Source: Companilactobacillus nodensis DSM 19682 = JCM 14932 = NBRC 107160
Lineage (GTDB): Bacteria > Bacillota > Bacilli > Lactobacillales > Lactobacillaceae
Direction: 5' to 3'
DNA: 64,000 bases
Assembly: GCF_000615905.1 (NCBI RefSeq)
Contig: NZ_BAMN01000005.1
Span: 1-64,000 of the forward strand
Under the pieces are notes generated by a model. That model saw only the letters and a program-made list of their open reading frames with translations, had not been told where the DNA came from and did no database searches. The position numbers and the translations under genes are program-made. This document shows, piece after piece, positions 1-8,940 of the stretch; the stretch's first letter is position 1; the number at the start of each line of letters is the position of its first letter.

Positions 1-321
1 AAAATTATAATTATTCAGCGACGAGTAAACAGCATACAAACCATCTACCAATAAAATAAATAGAAAAACTGTGACACCCGCAATCGCAGGAATCCAAGTA
101 ATTGAAAACCACACGTCTCTCACTTGGGTATGGGTATAATATGATGATTGCAAAATGGGAATATACAATAAGGCATTGCCCACCGTTCCTTGTATATAAA
201 CAACAATACTATATTCTCACACAAAAGATCCTTCAACGAAAAGCCAATAATATTCAATTGTCGTGTACCTGATGATCTTCCCTCTTGCCACATACAATAA
301 GACACTTAGCCGTATAAAAAT
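1..321 (-). pseudogene. Fragment of a membrane protein gene at the left edge, possibly degraded
   Basis: Reading leftwards from about 321 there is one frame with only a single stop (TGA at 217-219) before the window edge. The part after that stop (216 to 1) encodes hydrophobic, membrane-like sequence such as GNALLYIPILQSSYY and VTVFLFILLVDGLY. I see no good start codon with a ribosome site downstream of the stop, so this is either the C-terminal part of a gene broken by a nonsense change or an accidental open stretch. The layout loosely resembles a VanZ-like membrane protein, but I do not recognise a family with confidence. Confidence 0.3.
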
Positions 322-359
322 CTAACAATTTTTTTGACATGTATCGTTATAACGGCATA

Positions 360-401
360 AAAAAATAGCCTGTTCTCTACTAATGTGGAGAACAGGCTAT
401 A
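360..401 (-). terminator. Rho-independent terminator of the GNAT gene
   Basis: A perfect 13-bp inverted repeat (ATAGCCTGTTCTC at 365-377 against 388-400) with a 10-base loop is followed on the minus strand by a run of T. It lies directly behind the acetyltransferase stop codon. Confidence 0.9.
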
Positions 402-402
402 A

Positions 403-882
403 TTACAAAACATTCTTATTAAAAATATAAATCTCTCCAAGATGACTCTCGGTTCTTTTACCCGTATCAACAAATCCTGCTTTGGAATACAGGGCTTGTG
501 CAGCAAGATTATCATGATTTACTGCCAGAATTATTCTTTCAATACTATAATAATTATCTCTGACAAAATCATTAAGTTCTAATAATGCCACTAAAGCATA
601 ACCACGCCTACGAAAATTAACATCAATTGAAAATGCACGGACTAATATATCTGTTTCATAATTACCACCATAAGATAATGGTCCATCTTTAACATGCAGA
701 CAAAAGCATCCCACTAATTGATCATCATTTAGAATCATAATGGGTTGCATATTCGAATTGTAATTAGATCTATCAATGATTGAATCTGGACCACCGACAT
801 TATCATTCACACTCAAATCATAACCATCCATCATACTTTGTGTGATTATTTTTTTATTGTACTTTTGTAATTTGATACTCAT
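403..882 (-). CDS. GNAT-family N-acetyltransferase
   Basis: A 159-residue protein with the GNAT fold pattern: the central acetyl-CoA-binding strand and loop VRAFSIDVNFRRRGYA (motif A, R/Q-x-x-G-x-A type), followed by the LAVNHDNLAAQALYSKAGF segment typical of motif B. The substrate cannot be told. The ATG at 880-882 is preferred to a TTG two codons upstream; neither has a strong ribosome site. A clear terminator follows. It stands alone, transcribed away from the CDF gene region, with about 240 bp of gene-free DNA upstream in which I see nothing definite. Confidence 0.85.
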   Translation of the reverse strand: MSIKLQKYNKKIITQSMMDGYDLSVNDNVGGPDSIIDRSNYNSNMQPIMILNDDQLVGCFCLHVKDGPLSYGGNYETDILVRAFSIDVNFRRRGYALVALLELNDFVRDNYYSIERIILAVNHDNLAAQALYSKAGFVDTGKRTESHLGEIYIFNKNVL

Positions 883-1123
883 GATCAATCATCTGTTTTT
901 AAATAATTTTTTATTAATTATCGAAAATAATATCTTAAACGGTTTACGTATCCATTCTTTTATTGAATCAGCAAGACCTAGTAAAGCTAATATTATTATG
1001 GATATTTTTTCCATTTTAATCTCCCATTATTACATCTTGATAATCTATCAATTTACTCCATTCAAACACATAATCCAAATTTTATGACCTAATATATGGA
1101 CACATAAATACCAAAAAACACGC

Positions 1124-2008
1124 TTATTTTGTAGAGAACTGCATATCAAGTTTAAATATCCCATATTTCTTTTGTAAATCTTCTTGAATATTATCTCTTA
1201 ACTTTGTCGTTTCCTCTACGGTCATTTTATGATTGACCTGAACCACAACTGACAAATAAATATCATTTTCATATTCACGTCCTTGAATTTGTTGAATCTT
1301 TTTTATTTTTTTAAATTTACTAATTTCCAGTTTAAAAGTATTTAGTTTTCCCTTATCAAATCCATCTATCAATCTAAATGCACTGCTATCAAAAATCTTA
1401 TATGCGGTTCGCATCATAAATACACCAATAATTATTGCATTAAGTTTGTCCAGCCATGCAAATCCCAAACTTGAAATAACAATCACTATTCCGGTTGTCA
1501 CACTGGTAATTGCATCCAGCCTTTGATCATGCGATGATGCAAGTAATGGCTTACTATTGATTCTTGTGGCAATATGTCGATTAATTAGAAACACAATAAA
1601 AGTCAATAATCCTATTCCTATACCAACAAACGCTGCTAAAAAATCCGGTCTAGAATCATTTCTGTTTACTAAGGCACAAATCCCCTTATAAATAACCCAC
1701 ATTCCAGTTTCAGAAATCAGTACTGATGTCATTAATGTAGCAAGTGTCTCAGCTTTGGCATACCCAAATTTATGAAACTGATCTACAGGACGTTTAGCAA
1801 ACATCAATCCTAAAAAGATTATCAAATATGATAACGTATCAGTTGCACCATTGTATCCATCAGCCTTCAAAGCTGTTGAATTAACAAAGTGACCTACAAT
1901 CAATTTTGTGGCTGAGATTATCAGATAGAAGCAGACATTCGAGATAGCAATTATTTGTGAACTCTTAATTTCATGAAGGGTGTTTTTTTCAAACTCCTCA
2001 TACTCCAA
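1124..2008 (-). CDS. Cation diffusion facilitator (CDF) family metal transporter
   Basis: A 294-residue integral membrane protein of the CDF family, which exchange Zn2+, Fe2+, Mn2+ or similar ions for protons. The transmembrane metal site is visible as D50 and D57 in ADGYNGATD and H160-D161-D165 in SSHDQRLDA. H79 in the FHKFGYAKAET loop is also typical. About six transmembrane segments are followed by a roughly 80-residue cytoplasmic domain. The start is a TTG, supported by an AAGGTG ribosome site 5-6 bases upstream; the nearby ATG is in another frame. The gene is divergent from the TetR regulator. Ion specificity is not readable from the sequence. Confidence 0.88.
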   Translation of the reverse strand: MEYEEFEKNTLHEIKSSQIIAISNVCFYLIISATKLIVGHFVNSTALKADGYNGATDTLSYLIIFLGLMFAKRPVDQFHKFGYAKAETLATLMTSVLISETGMWVIYKGICALVNRNDSRPDFLAAFVGIGIGLLTFIVFLINRHIATRINSKPLLASSHDQRLDAITSVTTGIVIVISSLGFAWLDKLNAIIIGVFMMRTAYKIFDSSAFRLIDGFDKGKLNTFKLEISKFKKIKKIQQIQGREYENDIYLSVVVQVNHKMTVEETTKLRDNIQEDLQKKYGIFKLDMQFSTK

Positions 2009-2133
2009 TAGATCACCTTCTTATGAATTAAATATACATTCATAATTTTTGACAGTACTTTATAATCAAATATAAAGATAAACAAGTAAAACGTGTTATT
2101 CTAAATACGAATATTAAGCAAGAGGTGATTAGA

Positions 2134-2799
2134 TTGGCAACAGATAATCGATTAGTCAAGATATTTGAGAGTGCATGTATGTTATTTATTAATTCCGGAT
2201 ACCCTGAAACCAAAATGAAAGATATTGCCCAATCAGCTGGAATCTCAGTTGGTTCCCTGTATGATCTTTTTGATAGCAAGAAATCCTTACTTGACTTTAT
2301 TTTTATCTCAACATTAGACAAAGATAACTTAACCATATCACATGATTTTCCGATACATGAAGTTTCCTCATCGAGTCTAGCAAGTAAAACTAAATCTACA
2401 TATGAAATTTATACAAAATCATTTGATTCTAAATTATTATCAAATGACAAATCATATTCTTTAAAATCATTAATTTTAGATTTATTTGATATATTTGAAA
2501 TTTATGGTCGCTACTTCTTAATACTAGAAAAAAATCCAACCATAGATATCACCCTAATAAAACTATATGAAAAATACAGAAAAACTTTGTACAAAAATAT
2601 TAGTATCTACTTGGACAATAATAATAGTTTACGTAAAACAAGTGATTCTCACTATGACTCAATGATGATAGTCGATCTTGTTTTTTGGTGGTCAACTCAT
2701 AAGAAATATGATTCCTTCGAAAATTCAAAGAATAAATACAATATGGATACCATGTCTAAAACCATAATTGATGCACTTACTAATGGCTATGCCAAATAA
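2134..2799 (+). CDS. TetR/AcrR-family regulator
   Basis: A TetR-type regulator of 221 residues. The N-terminal helix-turn-helix reads MKDIAQSAGISVGSLYDLFDSKKSLLDF, the C-terminal ligand domain is unassigned. I prefer a TTG start at 2134, because the ribosome site AGAGGTG (2121-2127) lies six bases upstream; a GTG at 2125 lies inside that site. About 57 bases after its stop the YhgE/Pip-type gene begins its promoter, which carries a TetR-like dyad. The probable role is repression of that exporter and perhaps of itself. Confidence 0.87.
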   Translation: MATDNRLVKIFESACMLFINSGYPETKMKDIAQSAGISVGSLYDLFDSKKSLLDFIFISTLDKDNLTISHDFPIHEVSSSSLASKTKSTYEIYTKSFDSKLLSNDKSYSLKSLILDLFDIFEIYGRYFLILEKNPTIDITLIKLYEKYRKTLYKNISIYLDNNNSLRKTSDSHYDSMMIVDLVFWWSTHKKYDSFENSKNKYNMDTMSKTIIDALTNGYAK

Positions 2800-2855
2800 T
2801 AAGTGCTTTTTATTTGTACAATTAATTGAATGGATATATTCTTAGCCTGATTTTA

Positions 2856-2874
2856 AATGAACGAACGGTTCATT
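2856..2874 (+). promoter_or_regulatory. Candidate TetR operator upstream of the YhgE/Pip gene
   Basis: A perfect dyad AATGAAC-GAACG-GTTCATT (7-bp arms, 5-bp centre) lies about 30 bp upstream of the likely start codon at 2905 and just downstream of TTGAAT and TTTAAA hexamers that could form a promoter. Size and position fit a TetR-family operator. It lies inside an in-frame extension of the gene, one reason to reject the upstream ATG at 2857. Confidence 0.7.
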
Positions 2875-2904
2875 CATAATAAAAAATCAACCGAGGCGTT
2901 TAAT

Positions 2905-4149
2905 ATGTTCACATCAGAACTAAGATATATCTTCAAACACGATCACTCATTGATTAGAATTCTACTAGGAATATTATTGATTCCTGCATTCTATGCGGTT
3001 ATATTCCTATCATCGTTATGGAATCCATATCAAGAAACCAAAAACTTACCTGTTGCAGTAGTAAACACAGATAAGACTATAAACCAAGGAGGAAAAAAAT
3101 ATGACTTCGGTACTCAAATAACTAACTCATTAAAAAGGGATAAATCACTACATTTTGAATTCATCTCATCCACTAAAGCTCACAAATATTTAAATGATGG
3201 AAAAATTTACATGATAATTAAAATACCAGAAAATTTCTCAAAACAAGCATCTAATTTAGCTACTCCAAATGCAAAAAGAATCAACTTGAATTATTACACA
3301 AGTGCTGGGCACAGCTTTGTGGCAATGAAGATGAGCACAACCGCTATTGAAAAAATTCAAACATCACTAAACAACAAAATATCCAGATTATATTTGAATG
3401 ATTTCATTGAAAGAACAAATAACTCTGGTCAAATTTTGAAAGGTGCACTGGCATCTGCAACAAGTCCAGAACAGTTAAAATTAATTGCTGGAAAAATTCA
3501 GCCTTTAAATTCAGGATTTAAGATTATTGATCCCATCAGATTAGTACACCATGATAATACACACGTAAGAAATAATGGAACTGGAATGGCACCCTACTTA
3601 ATGTCAGTAGCATTATTTGTTGGATGTATAACATTAAATATTATTTATGATACCTATACACCTCATAAAGAACCAAAAAATGGATTCCATTGGTGGATAG
3701 CAAAAATGCCATTTCTTTACGGATTCATTATTGTAGCAGCAACCATTATGTACGCATTGCTTGTCTTCTTCTGTGGACTTGAACCAATTCAAGTTATTAA
3801 AACTTATGGATTTGTTTTGTTAACTGGCATAACATTCCTAAGCATAGTAACATTCTTTAATTTATTATTTGGAATGACCGGAGCTTGGTTAATGTTACTG
3901 TTCATGATTATTCAATTGGGTGGATCTGCCGGAACATACCCAATCGAATTATCAAATAACTTCTTCAAAGCAATACACCCTTATTTACCAATGACAATAT
4001 CAGTTAATGCATTCAGGAATACTGTTTCAATTGGAAGTAGTATTTTGTCTGAAACCACCATCTTTTCAATATTGTTTGTTTTATTCAACTTAGCAATTAT
4101 CTTGTTCTTTCATATTAAGAATAAAAAAACTTTATCCGTCGCAAAATAA
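2905..4149 (+). CDS. YhgE/Pip-domain membrane protein (ABC-2-type export family)
   Basis: A 414-residue protein of the YhgE/Pip group: an N-terminal membrane segment (IRILLGILLIPAFYAVIFLS), the conserved extracellular start NLPVAVVNTDKTINQGGKKYDFG, a roughly 170-residue extracytoplasmic region, then about five C-terminal membrane segments. Family members such as the lactococcal phage infection protein are usually longer, with an extended coiled extracellular part that is missing here. The ATG at 2905 has GAGG eight bases upstream. An upstream in-frame ATG at 2857 would put the operator dyad inside the gene. Small TetR plus YhgE pairs usually act in drug or envelope stress; the function here is inferred. 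Confidence 0.82.
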   Translation: MFTSELRYIFKHDHSLIRILLGILLIPAFYAVIFLSSLWNPYQETKNLPVAVVNTDKTINQGGKKYDFGTQITNSLKRDKSLHFEFISSTKAHKYLNDGKIYMIIKIPENFSKQASNLATPNAKRINLNYYTSAGHSFVAMKMSTTAIEKIQTSLNNKISRLYLNDFIERTNNSGQILKGALASATSPEQLKLIAGKIQPLNSGFKIIDPIRLVHHDNTHVRNNGTGMAPYLMSVALFVGCITLNIIYDTYTPHKEPKNGFHWWIAKMPFLYGFIIVAATIMYALLVFFCGLEPIQVIKTYGFVLLTGITFLSIVTFFNLLFGMTGAWLMLLFMIIQLGGSAGTYPIELSNNFFKAIHPYLPMTISVNAFRNTVSIGSSILSETTIFSILFVLFNLAIILFFHIKNKKTLSVAK

Positions 4150-4171
4150 GTTTTAAAAAGCTTTAAACAGA

Positions 4172-4221
4172 CAAATAACACCTCTAGAAAATAAATTTCT
4201 CTAGCGGTGCTATTTGCTTTT
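4172..4221 (+). terminator. Rho-independent terminator
   Basis: The inverted repeat CAAATAaCACCtCTAGA / TCTAGcGGTGcTATTTG is followed by CTTTTT. It ends the YhgE/Pip transcript. Confidence 0.85.
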
Positions 4222-4237
4222 TATCATAAAACCTATA

Positions 4238-4408
4238 CTACAAAAGTGCTATCCAATACTTCAATAAAAATACCATTACGATCCCCAAAGCAATGGTGAC
4301 TTTAGTGAAGACGTTGGTAAATGACTCTTGCTTACCAATGGCAATCATTTTCCAACCTGTATAAGTAATTAATATCATCAGAAATATCAATAATAAATCA
4401 ATAAACAT
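4238..4408 (-). CDS. Small two-segment membrane protein
   Basis: A 56-codon frame, not previously obvious because of its size. It encodes a hydrophobic N-terminal segment (FIDLLLIFLMILITYTGW), a short polar loop (GKQESFTNVFTK) and a second hydrophobic segment (IALGIVMVFLLKYWIALL). Two membrane spans joined by a polar turn in so short a frame is unlikely by chance. It lies 26 bases behind the SLAP protein stop and may share its transcript. The ribosome site is weak (GTGGAAAA region). Function unknown. Confidence 0.6.
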   Translation of the reverse strand: MFIDLLLIFLMILITYTGWKMIAIGKQESFTNVFTKVTIALGIVMVFLLKYWIALL

Positions 4409-4434
4409 ATTCACTATTTTCCACTAAAACATTT

Positions 4435-5697
4435 CTAAAAGTTCAATGCAAAACTTGGTTCTTTAATTGCAATACTTGGAACAGAATCAGAATCACCATA
4501 TGACATACTTACACCCTGTTCGGCATTTTCACCACTTATCTTAACCCACTCATTACTAGATACTCGACCCCAGTATATATTCTTGCTGTTACCAAATACT
4601 TTGCTAACTTTCCAAGATGAACCATTTGGCAATGATCTAGTCATAGAGTTAGTAGATGTGTCATAAACTTTTTGATTCCCTATCAATGTAATAGTAACGG
4701 AATTATCAGCTGGCACGTAAGTACGCTTGACCCATTGATTATTGGCAACTCGATAATATCTAAAGCCACCAATAACTTTGATTTGATCAACCTTCCATGA
4801 TGTTCCAACTGATAGATGATTACCGGTCGCAACACCACTATCGTTCACAATTGCAGTCTCATTAGCTCCAATGGTTACGGTTGTATCAACCTTTGCAACT
4901 TCCACATTAGAATTATTGTTTGAATTATCACTTGTTGTTTTGAATGCAACAGCTAAGACATATTCATTAGTAGCAACTTTATAGTAATTATTACCTTGAA
5001 TACTTACTAACTTACCTAATTGCCATGATGAACCTGCTGGTAATGTAACACCTGTATCATTGCCATTGATATCGACAACTTTAGAATTATATCCAAGTGT
5101 CTCTACAGTTTTGTTTTGAGTAGATACGGAAGAATTACTATTATTTGAAGTTGAAGCATCAATTAATGATGAACCTGTTGAAACAATATATTCACTACCA
5201 CTCACTTGATAGTAAGATTTACCACCAATCACAACATTGGGATTCAACACTTTCCAGGCAGATCCAACAGACAATGTTCTACCAGTAGCGTTACCGTTGA
5301 TATCATAAACGGTTCCCCCGCCCTGTTGAATAGTAGCAACCGGATTGTCCAATGTTAGTCTGCTATCAGTAGCGACATTATTTTGGACTTTATTATCAGG
5401 ACCAACAATATCCATACCATCAGCTGCAGCATATTCATTGTTACCAACTTGATAATAAATTACGCCATCTTTGTTAAAAGATGAGCCCAACTTCCAAGAA
5501 GTAAAGTTTGACAATGAACTATCAAGAATAGGGTTTCCATTACCATCATAAAGTGTATTCCCGCCACGTCGAATTGTCCCCGTCAATCCGCTCTCAGCCG
5601 CATGAACAGATACTGTTGAAGTTGGTATCGAACCAAGTACTGCGGGAGCCATTAAAATGGCAAGTGATGAAGCTAATGCAACTCTTTTTCTATTCAT
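4435..5697 (-). CDS. Secreted protein with five SLAP-type surface repeats
   Basis: A 420-residue exported protein. The signal peptide ends at VHAAES (about residue 34). The rest consists of five repeats of roughly 50 residues (about 39-91, 121-174, 200-250, 277-330, 335-389), each with the pattern VYD-NG ... L--GSSWKV ... YYRV--NEWV seen in the lactobacillar SLAP (surface layer protein A) domain, which attaches proteins to the cell wall. No catalytic domain and no LPXTG motif are present, so it is probably a pure wall-associated or adhesive protein. GAGGAG lies eight bases before the ATG. About 240 bp upstream hold no other gene. Confidence 0.85.
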   Translation of the reverse strand: MNRKRVALASSLAILMAPAVLGSIPTSTVSVHAAESGLTGTIRRGGNTLYDGNGNPILDSSLSNFTSWKLGSSFNKDGVIYYQVGNNEYAAADGMDIVGPDNKVQNNVATDSRLTLDNPVATIQQGGGTVYDINGNATGRTLSVGSAWKVLNPNVVIGGKSYYQVSGSEYIVSTGSSLIDASTSNNSNSSVSTQNKTVETLGYNSKVVDINGNDTGVTLPAGSSWQLGKLVSIQGNNYYKVATNEYVLAVAFKTTSDNSNNNSNVEVAKVDTTVTIGANETAIVNDSGVATGNHLSVGTSWKVDQIKVIGGFRYYRVANNQWVKRTYVPADNSVTITLIGNQKVYDTSTNSMTRSLPNGSSWKVSKVFGNSKNIYWGRVSSNEWVKISGENAEQGVSMSYGDSDSVPSIAIKEPSFALNF

Positions 5698-5938
5698 TAT
5701 ATTTTCTCCTCTATCTCAAGACATGAATAACAATTTCAAACACGACCTGTTTATACCTTCAGTATACTATCTGGCATCAAACACTCACAAAGCTTATCTT
5801 AATATTTAATAATTTCTTTACGCTGGACTTATCAAGTCTTTTTCCAGAATAAGAATAAATGAATTCATATTAACCAGACCTTCAGTCAGCTCTAAAAGAC
5901 CTGAAATATATTTGTCGAAAATAATGAGCACCTAACAA

Positions 5939-7408
5939 TTATTCATTCTTTATTGTTTGGTTTGTCTTATCGGTTAAGTTGAGTAGGAAAACAATGATAA
6001 AAAGAATAATCGCACAAATAAACACATTGTGGAAAGCTACCAATAAAATTTTGTTTATTGTTGCTGACTGGCTTGTTGAAATTAATTTATGAGTTGAAGC
6101 ATCAATATATTGGTTGATCTTGGAAATTGAAATACCAGCATTCTTTTGGATCCCAGCATTTAGACTAGTGTTAAATATTAGTCCAAAAATACCAGTCATT
6201 AATGTTTGTCCTAGTGTTCTTCCCAGTGTGAGCATGGAAGATGCCACTCCCACGTTTTCTTCAGGCACTTCAACTTGGGCAATGACAGTATTCATAGTAA
6301 TAATAGTCCCTAATCCGGCACCCGTGATAGCTGCAATAATATAAAACAAAATCATCGGTAGGCTCTTAGTCGCAAAAATTAAAGGAATATAAAAAATTGT
6401 CTGTATCACAATAATCGGTAAAGCAATATGTTTGGGTGAAAAGCGTTTAATTAATGGGCCAACGCTAAATGAAAAGATTAACCAAAAAATTGGACTTGGA
6501 GTGATTGCAAACCCAGCGACAGATGCCGGCACGCCATAAATGGATTGCAACCATTGAGGAAAATAGATCTGAAAACCTATTTGTACACCGCTAAGAAGAA
6601 GAGCCGTGAATATTTGAGTCGAAAATGTTCTATTTCTAAAAAGTTTCAATGGAATTACTGGATTCACACTTCGATTTTCCTGTTTTAAGAAAATAACAAA
6701 AGACACAAAACTGACAATTAAGAGAAATATGGCTGATATTTTTGATGATTCTTTATTACCAAGAAACTGAAGAGCCAACAATAATGTAATCAGAAATACG
6801 GAAAGGGCAGCTGATCCAATGTAATCAATTGGAAGGGACGCGGATTCTGGCCTTTTTTCCTTGTAGCCAAACAATATCAAGATAAAAACTAAAATGCCAA
6901 GAGGAGCATTAATAAAGAAAACCCAATGCCAGTTTAGCTGATCCACAATGAAACCACCTAATAACGGTCCAAATAGAGCAGAAATTCCCCATGCAGTGTT
7001 ATTCAGTGCCATTATTCCGGCACGTTTATCGACTGGGAATACATCCGCAATAATTGTAAAAATAACGGGCATTACAGCACCTGCACCCATTCCTTGTATT
7101 GCTCGTGAAAAAATCAAAAATACGATATTTGGAGCAAATCCACACATTGAAGATCCTAACACGAATAGAAATAGTCCAATCAAGAATACTGGTTTACGCC
7201 CAACCTGATCACTAAATTTCCCGTAGATCGGTGTAGAAATTGCAGTAGTAAGTAGATACATAGAAAAAACCCAATTTTGCATAGATATTCCATGTAAGTC
7301 ACTAGTAATAGTTGGTAGTGCAGTGGTAACAATTGTCGTCTCAACAGAAGTCATAAATGTTGCAATGAAAATAGAACTAAGAATCAACATTAAATGTTTA
7401 TTTTTCAT
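5939..7408 (-). CDS. MFS multidrug transporter, DHA2 (14-segment EmrB/QacA) type
   Basis: A 489-residue major facilitator with the DHA2 hallmarks: D-x-T motif in the first segment (FMTSVETTIVTTALPTI), loop motif GKFSDQVGRKPVF, RAIQGMGAGAVMPV in segment 4, and WHWVFFINAPLG. It is a proton-coupled drug exporter by family. The ATG at 7408 is chosen because GGAG lies nine bases upstream; an in-frame upstream extension lacks a site. It closely resembles the pump at 31547-33013. No adjacent regulator is visible. Confidence 0.9.
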   Translation of the reverse strand: MKNKHLMLILSSIFIATFMTSVETTIVTTALPTITSDLHGISMQNWVFSMYLLTTAISTPIYGKFSDQVGRKPVFLIGLFLFVLGSSMCGFAPNIVFLIFSRAIQGMGAGAVMPVIFTIIADVFPVDKRAGIMALNNTAWGISALFGPLLGGFIVDQLNWHWVFFINAPLGILVFILILFGYKEKRPESASLPIDYIGSAALSVFLITLLLALQFLGNKESSKISAIFLLIVSFVSFVIFLKQENRSVNPVIPLKLFRNRTFSTQIFTALLLSGVQIGFQIYFPQWLQSIYGVPASVAGFAITPSPIFWLIFSFSVGPLIKRFSPKHIALPIIVIQTIFYIPLIFATKSLPMILFYIIAAITGAGLGTIITMNTVIAQVEVPEENVGVASSMLTLGRTLGQTLMTGIFGLIFNTSLNAGIQKNAGISISKINQYIDASTHKLISTSQSATINKILLVAFHNVFICAIILFIIVFLLNLTDKTNQTIKNE

Positions 7409-7556
7409 AAGATTTAGCTCCAATCTTAGAATTAGAATCAACTTTGCTCAAAGTTCTACATTTTAAATTCTTAGAAAGCACTTTGATATTGCAATTGAGC
7501 AAACTGAAAAAACTAAGTTGTTTATCATATCAACTGTTAATAATAATTAATTTCAC

Positions 7557-8126
7557 CTACTTAGAATATTTCCGAATCATCGGTGGAACATAACCGTCCA
7601 TGAATTGATAAATATCATCTAATGAATCAGAGAAAAACAACTTTTCTCTATCAGCTTCCGTCAAGAATCCTTTATCTACCATACTGTCGAACATCAACTT
7701 CAACGGATCAAAATATCCATCAACATTGTACAGAACACACGGATTATCATTATCGCCTAATCGTGCCCAAGAAAATGCTTCGATGATTTCCTCCAAAGTA
7801 CCAGGACCACCTGGTAGCGCGATACAGCCATCAGATAGTTCTAACATTCGTTGCTTACGGATCGACATATTGGATACTACCTTTAAGTCAGTTAATCCTT
7901 CGAACGCTGCTCCACGGTCAACTAATTCTTGCGGCATAATTCCATATACCTCGCCATTTTTAGAGAGAACTTCTTGCGCTAGAGTCCCCATCAATCCGAC
8001 TCCACCACCGCCATATACCAAATCAAGATTGTTTTCTACCAACCAATCAGCTAATTTAACAGCCGCCTTCTTGTAAATATCATCATTCCCAATTGACGCT
8101 CCGCAATACACTGCAATCCGTTTCAT
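7557..8126 (-). CDS. LOG-family protein (nucleoside 5'-monophosphate phosphoribohydrolase-like)
   Basis: A 189-residue protein of the LOG (Lonely Guy/YvdD) family, also annotated as lysine-decarboxylase-like. The signature PGGPGTLEE is at residues 105-113, with the nucleotide-binding loop YGGGGVGLMG near 38-47 and the catalytic R in MSIRKQRM. Family members cleave nucleotide 5'-monophosphates, including cytokinin nucleotides, to base and ribose 5-phosphate; the role in lactobacilli is not established. AAGGAG lies six to seven bases before the ATG. Length is normal for the family. Confidence 0.9.
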   Translation of the reverse strand: MKRIAVYCGASIGNDDIYKKAAVKLADWLVENNLDLVYGGGGVGLMGTLAQEVLSKNGEVYGIMPQELVDRGAAFEGLTDLKVVSNMSIRKQRMLELSDGCIALPGGPGTLEEIIEAFSWARLGDNDNPCVLYNVDGYFDPLKLMFDSMVDKGFLTEADREKLFFSDSLDDIYQFMDGYVPPMIRKYSK

Positions 8127-8197
8127 TATTATCTCCTTATTCGTTTAAAAATAACTTTAACATATTTGTATAGCTTAAAATTACGAGCTTTTTTGTA

Positions 8198-8806
8198 TTA
8201 AATATTAATCAAATTATTTTTAAACTGAAGTGAAAAAATAACACCCAAGACAGAAATCATACCCGCTCCAAACATTGCTGCACGAAAGCCGTTCGTAAAT
8301 AGTTCAGCGTTCGAAACTCCACCAAACTTGTAAAAAATAACAACTGAAATAGTTGCCCCTACTGCACCACCAAGCAATCGAAAAACATTATAAATTCCGG
8401 AGGCCTTACCGATAGCTGATTTATCAACCGATCCTAAAACAGCTTTTTGTAACGCTGGACCAGCCATAGATAAACCTATTCCTTCGATGATATGTGCGAC
8501 TACCAAAATCGTAATATTATTCGACAAAGCACAGAAAATTGAACCTAAAGTAAAAATGAAAATACCCCAATTATAAACTTTCCTTCTTCCAATCCGTTCG
8601 CCCAATGAAACTCCAACTAACAGTACAGCCGCAATCGTAATATTGTATGAATTCATTGCCCACTGCAAAGCATTCACTGAAATATTCAGATCTGTTCTGA
8701 TGGCCGTCGATGCAGTGGTTACAATCATGGAATCCATCATCGACATAAAGAAGCCTAATGATGTTAGAACCAAAATCCAGGTTGAATTAACTTGTTCATC
8801 CTTCAT
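8198..8806 (-). CDS. Shortened DHA2-type MFS protein (about six membrane segments)
   Basis: Only 202 residues, against about 480 for intact DHA2 pumps. Residues 1-115 match the start of such a pump (SMMDSMIVTTASTAI, RIGRRKVY, HIIEGIGLSMAGPA). From about residue 116 the text looks like the end of one (GKASGIYNVFRLLGGAVG, then NGFRAAMFGAGMISVLGV). The junction falls in a G-x-x-M-x-x-P-A-like stretch that both halves share, so an in-frame internal deletion of the central segments is likely. The frame is intact and has a good ribosome site (GAGGAAATTATAA-ATG), so it may still be translated. Transport activity is doubtful. Confidence 0.75.
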   Translation of the reverse strand: MKDEQVNSTWILVLTSLGFFMSMMDSMIVTTASTAIRTDLNISVNALQWAMNSYNITIAAVLLVGVSLGERIGRRKVYNWGIFIFTLGSIFCALSNNITILVVAHIIEGIGLSMAGPALQKAVLGSVDKSAIGKASGIYNVFRLLGGAVGATISVVIFYKFGGVSNAELFTNGFRAAMFGAGMISVLGVIFSLQFKNNLINI

Positions 8807-8910
8807 TTATAATTTCCTCATTCATTGTTTTTTATTCAAAAATGGTTCAAATGTTTTTGAACTATTTAAAATTAACATTCTAAAAAATATATGACAAGAA
8901 AAATGGCAAA

Positions 8911-8940
8911 CAAAAAGAGAGCATAAATATACGCTCTCAA
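8911..8940 (-). terminator. Terminator of the ArsR-type gene
   Basis: GAGAGC (8917-8922) pairs with GCTCTC (8933-8938) and is followed by TTTTTG on the minus strand. It overlaps the stop codon of the regulator gene. Confidence 0.7.

Noticed and set aside
842-1087. An 81-codon plus-strand frame between the GNAT and CDF genes
   Set aside because: It starts inside the GNAT gene, has no ribosome site, and its hydrophobic composition is expected from A+T-rich DNA.
2857-2904. An N-terminal extension of the YhgE/Pip protein
   Set aside because: The DNA is the operator dyad, and the ribosome site favours ATG 2905.
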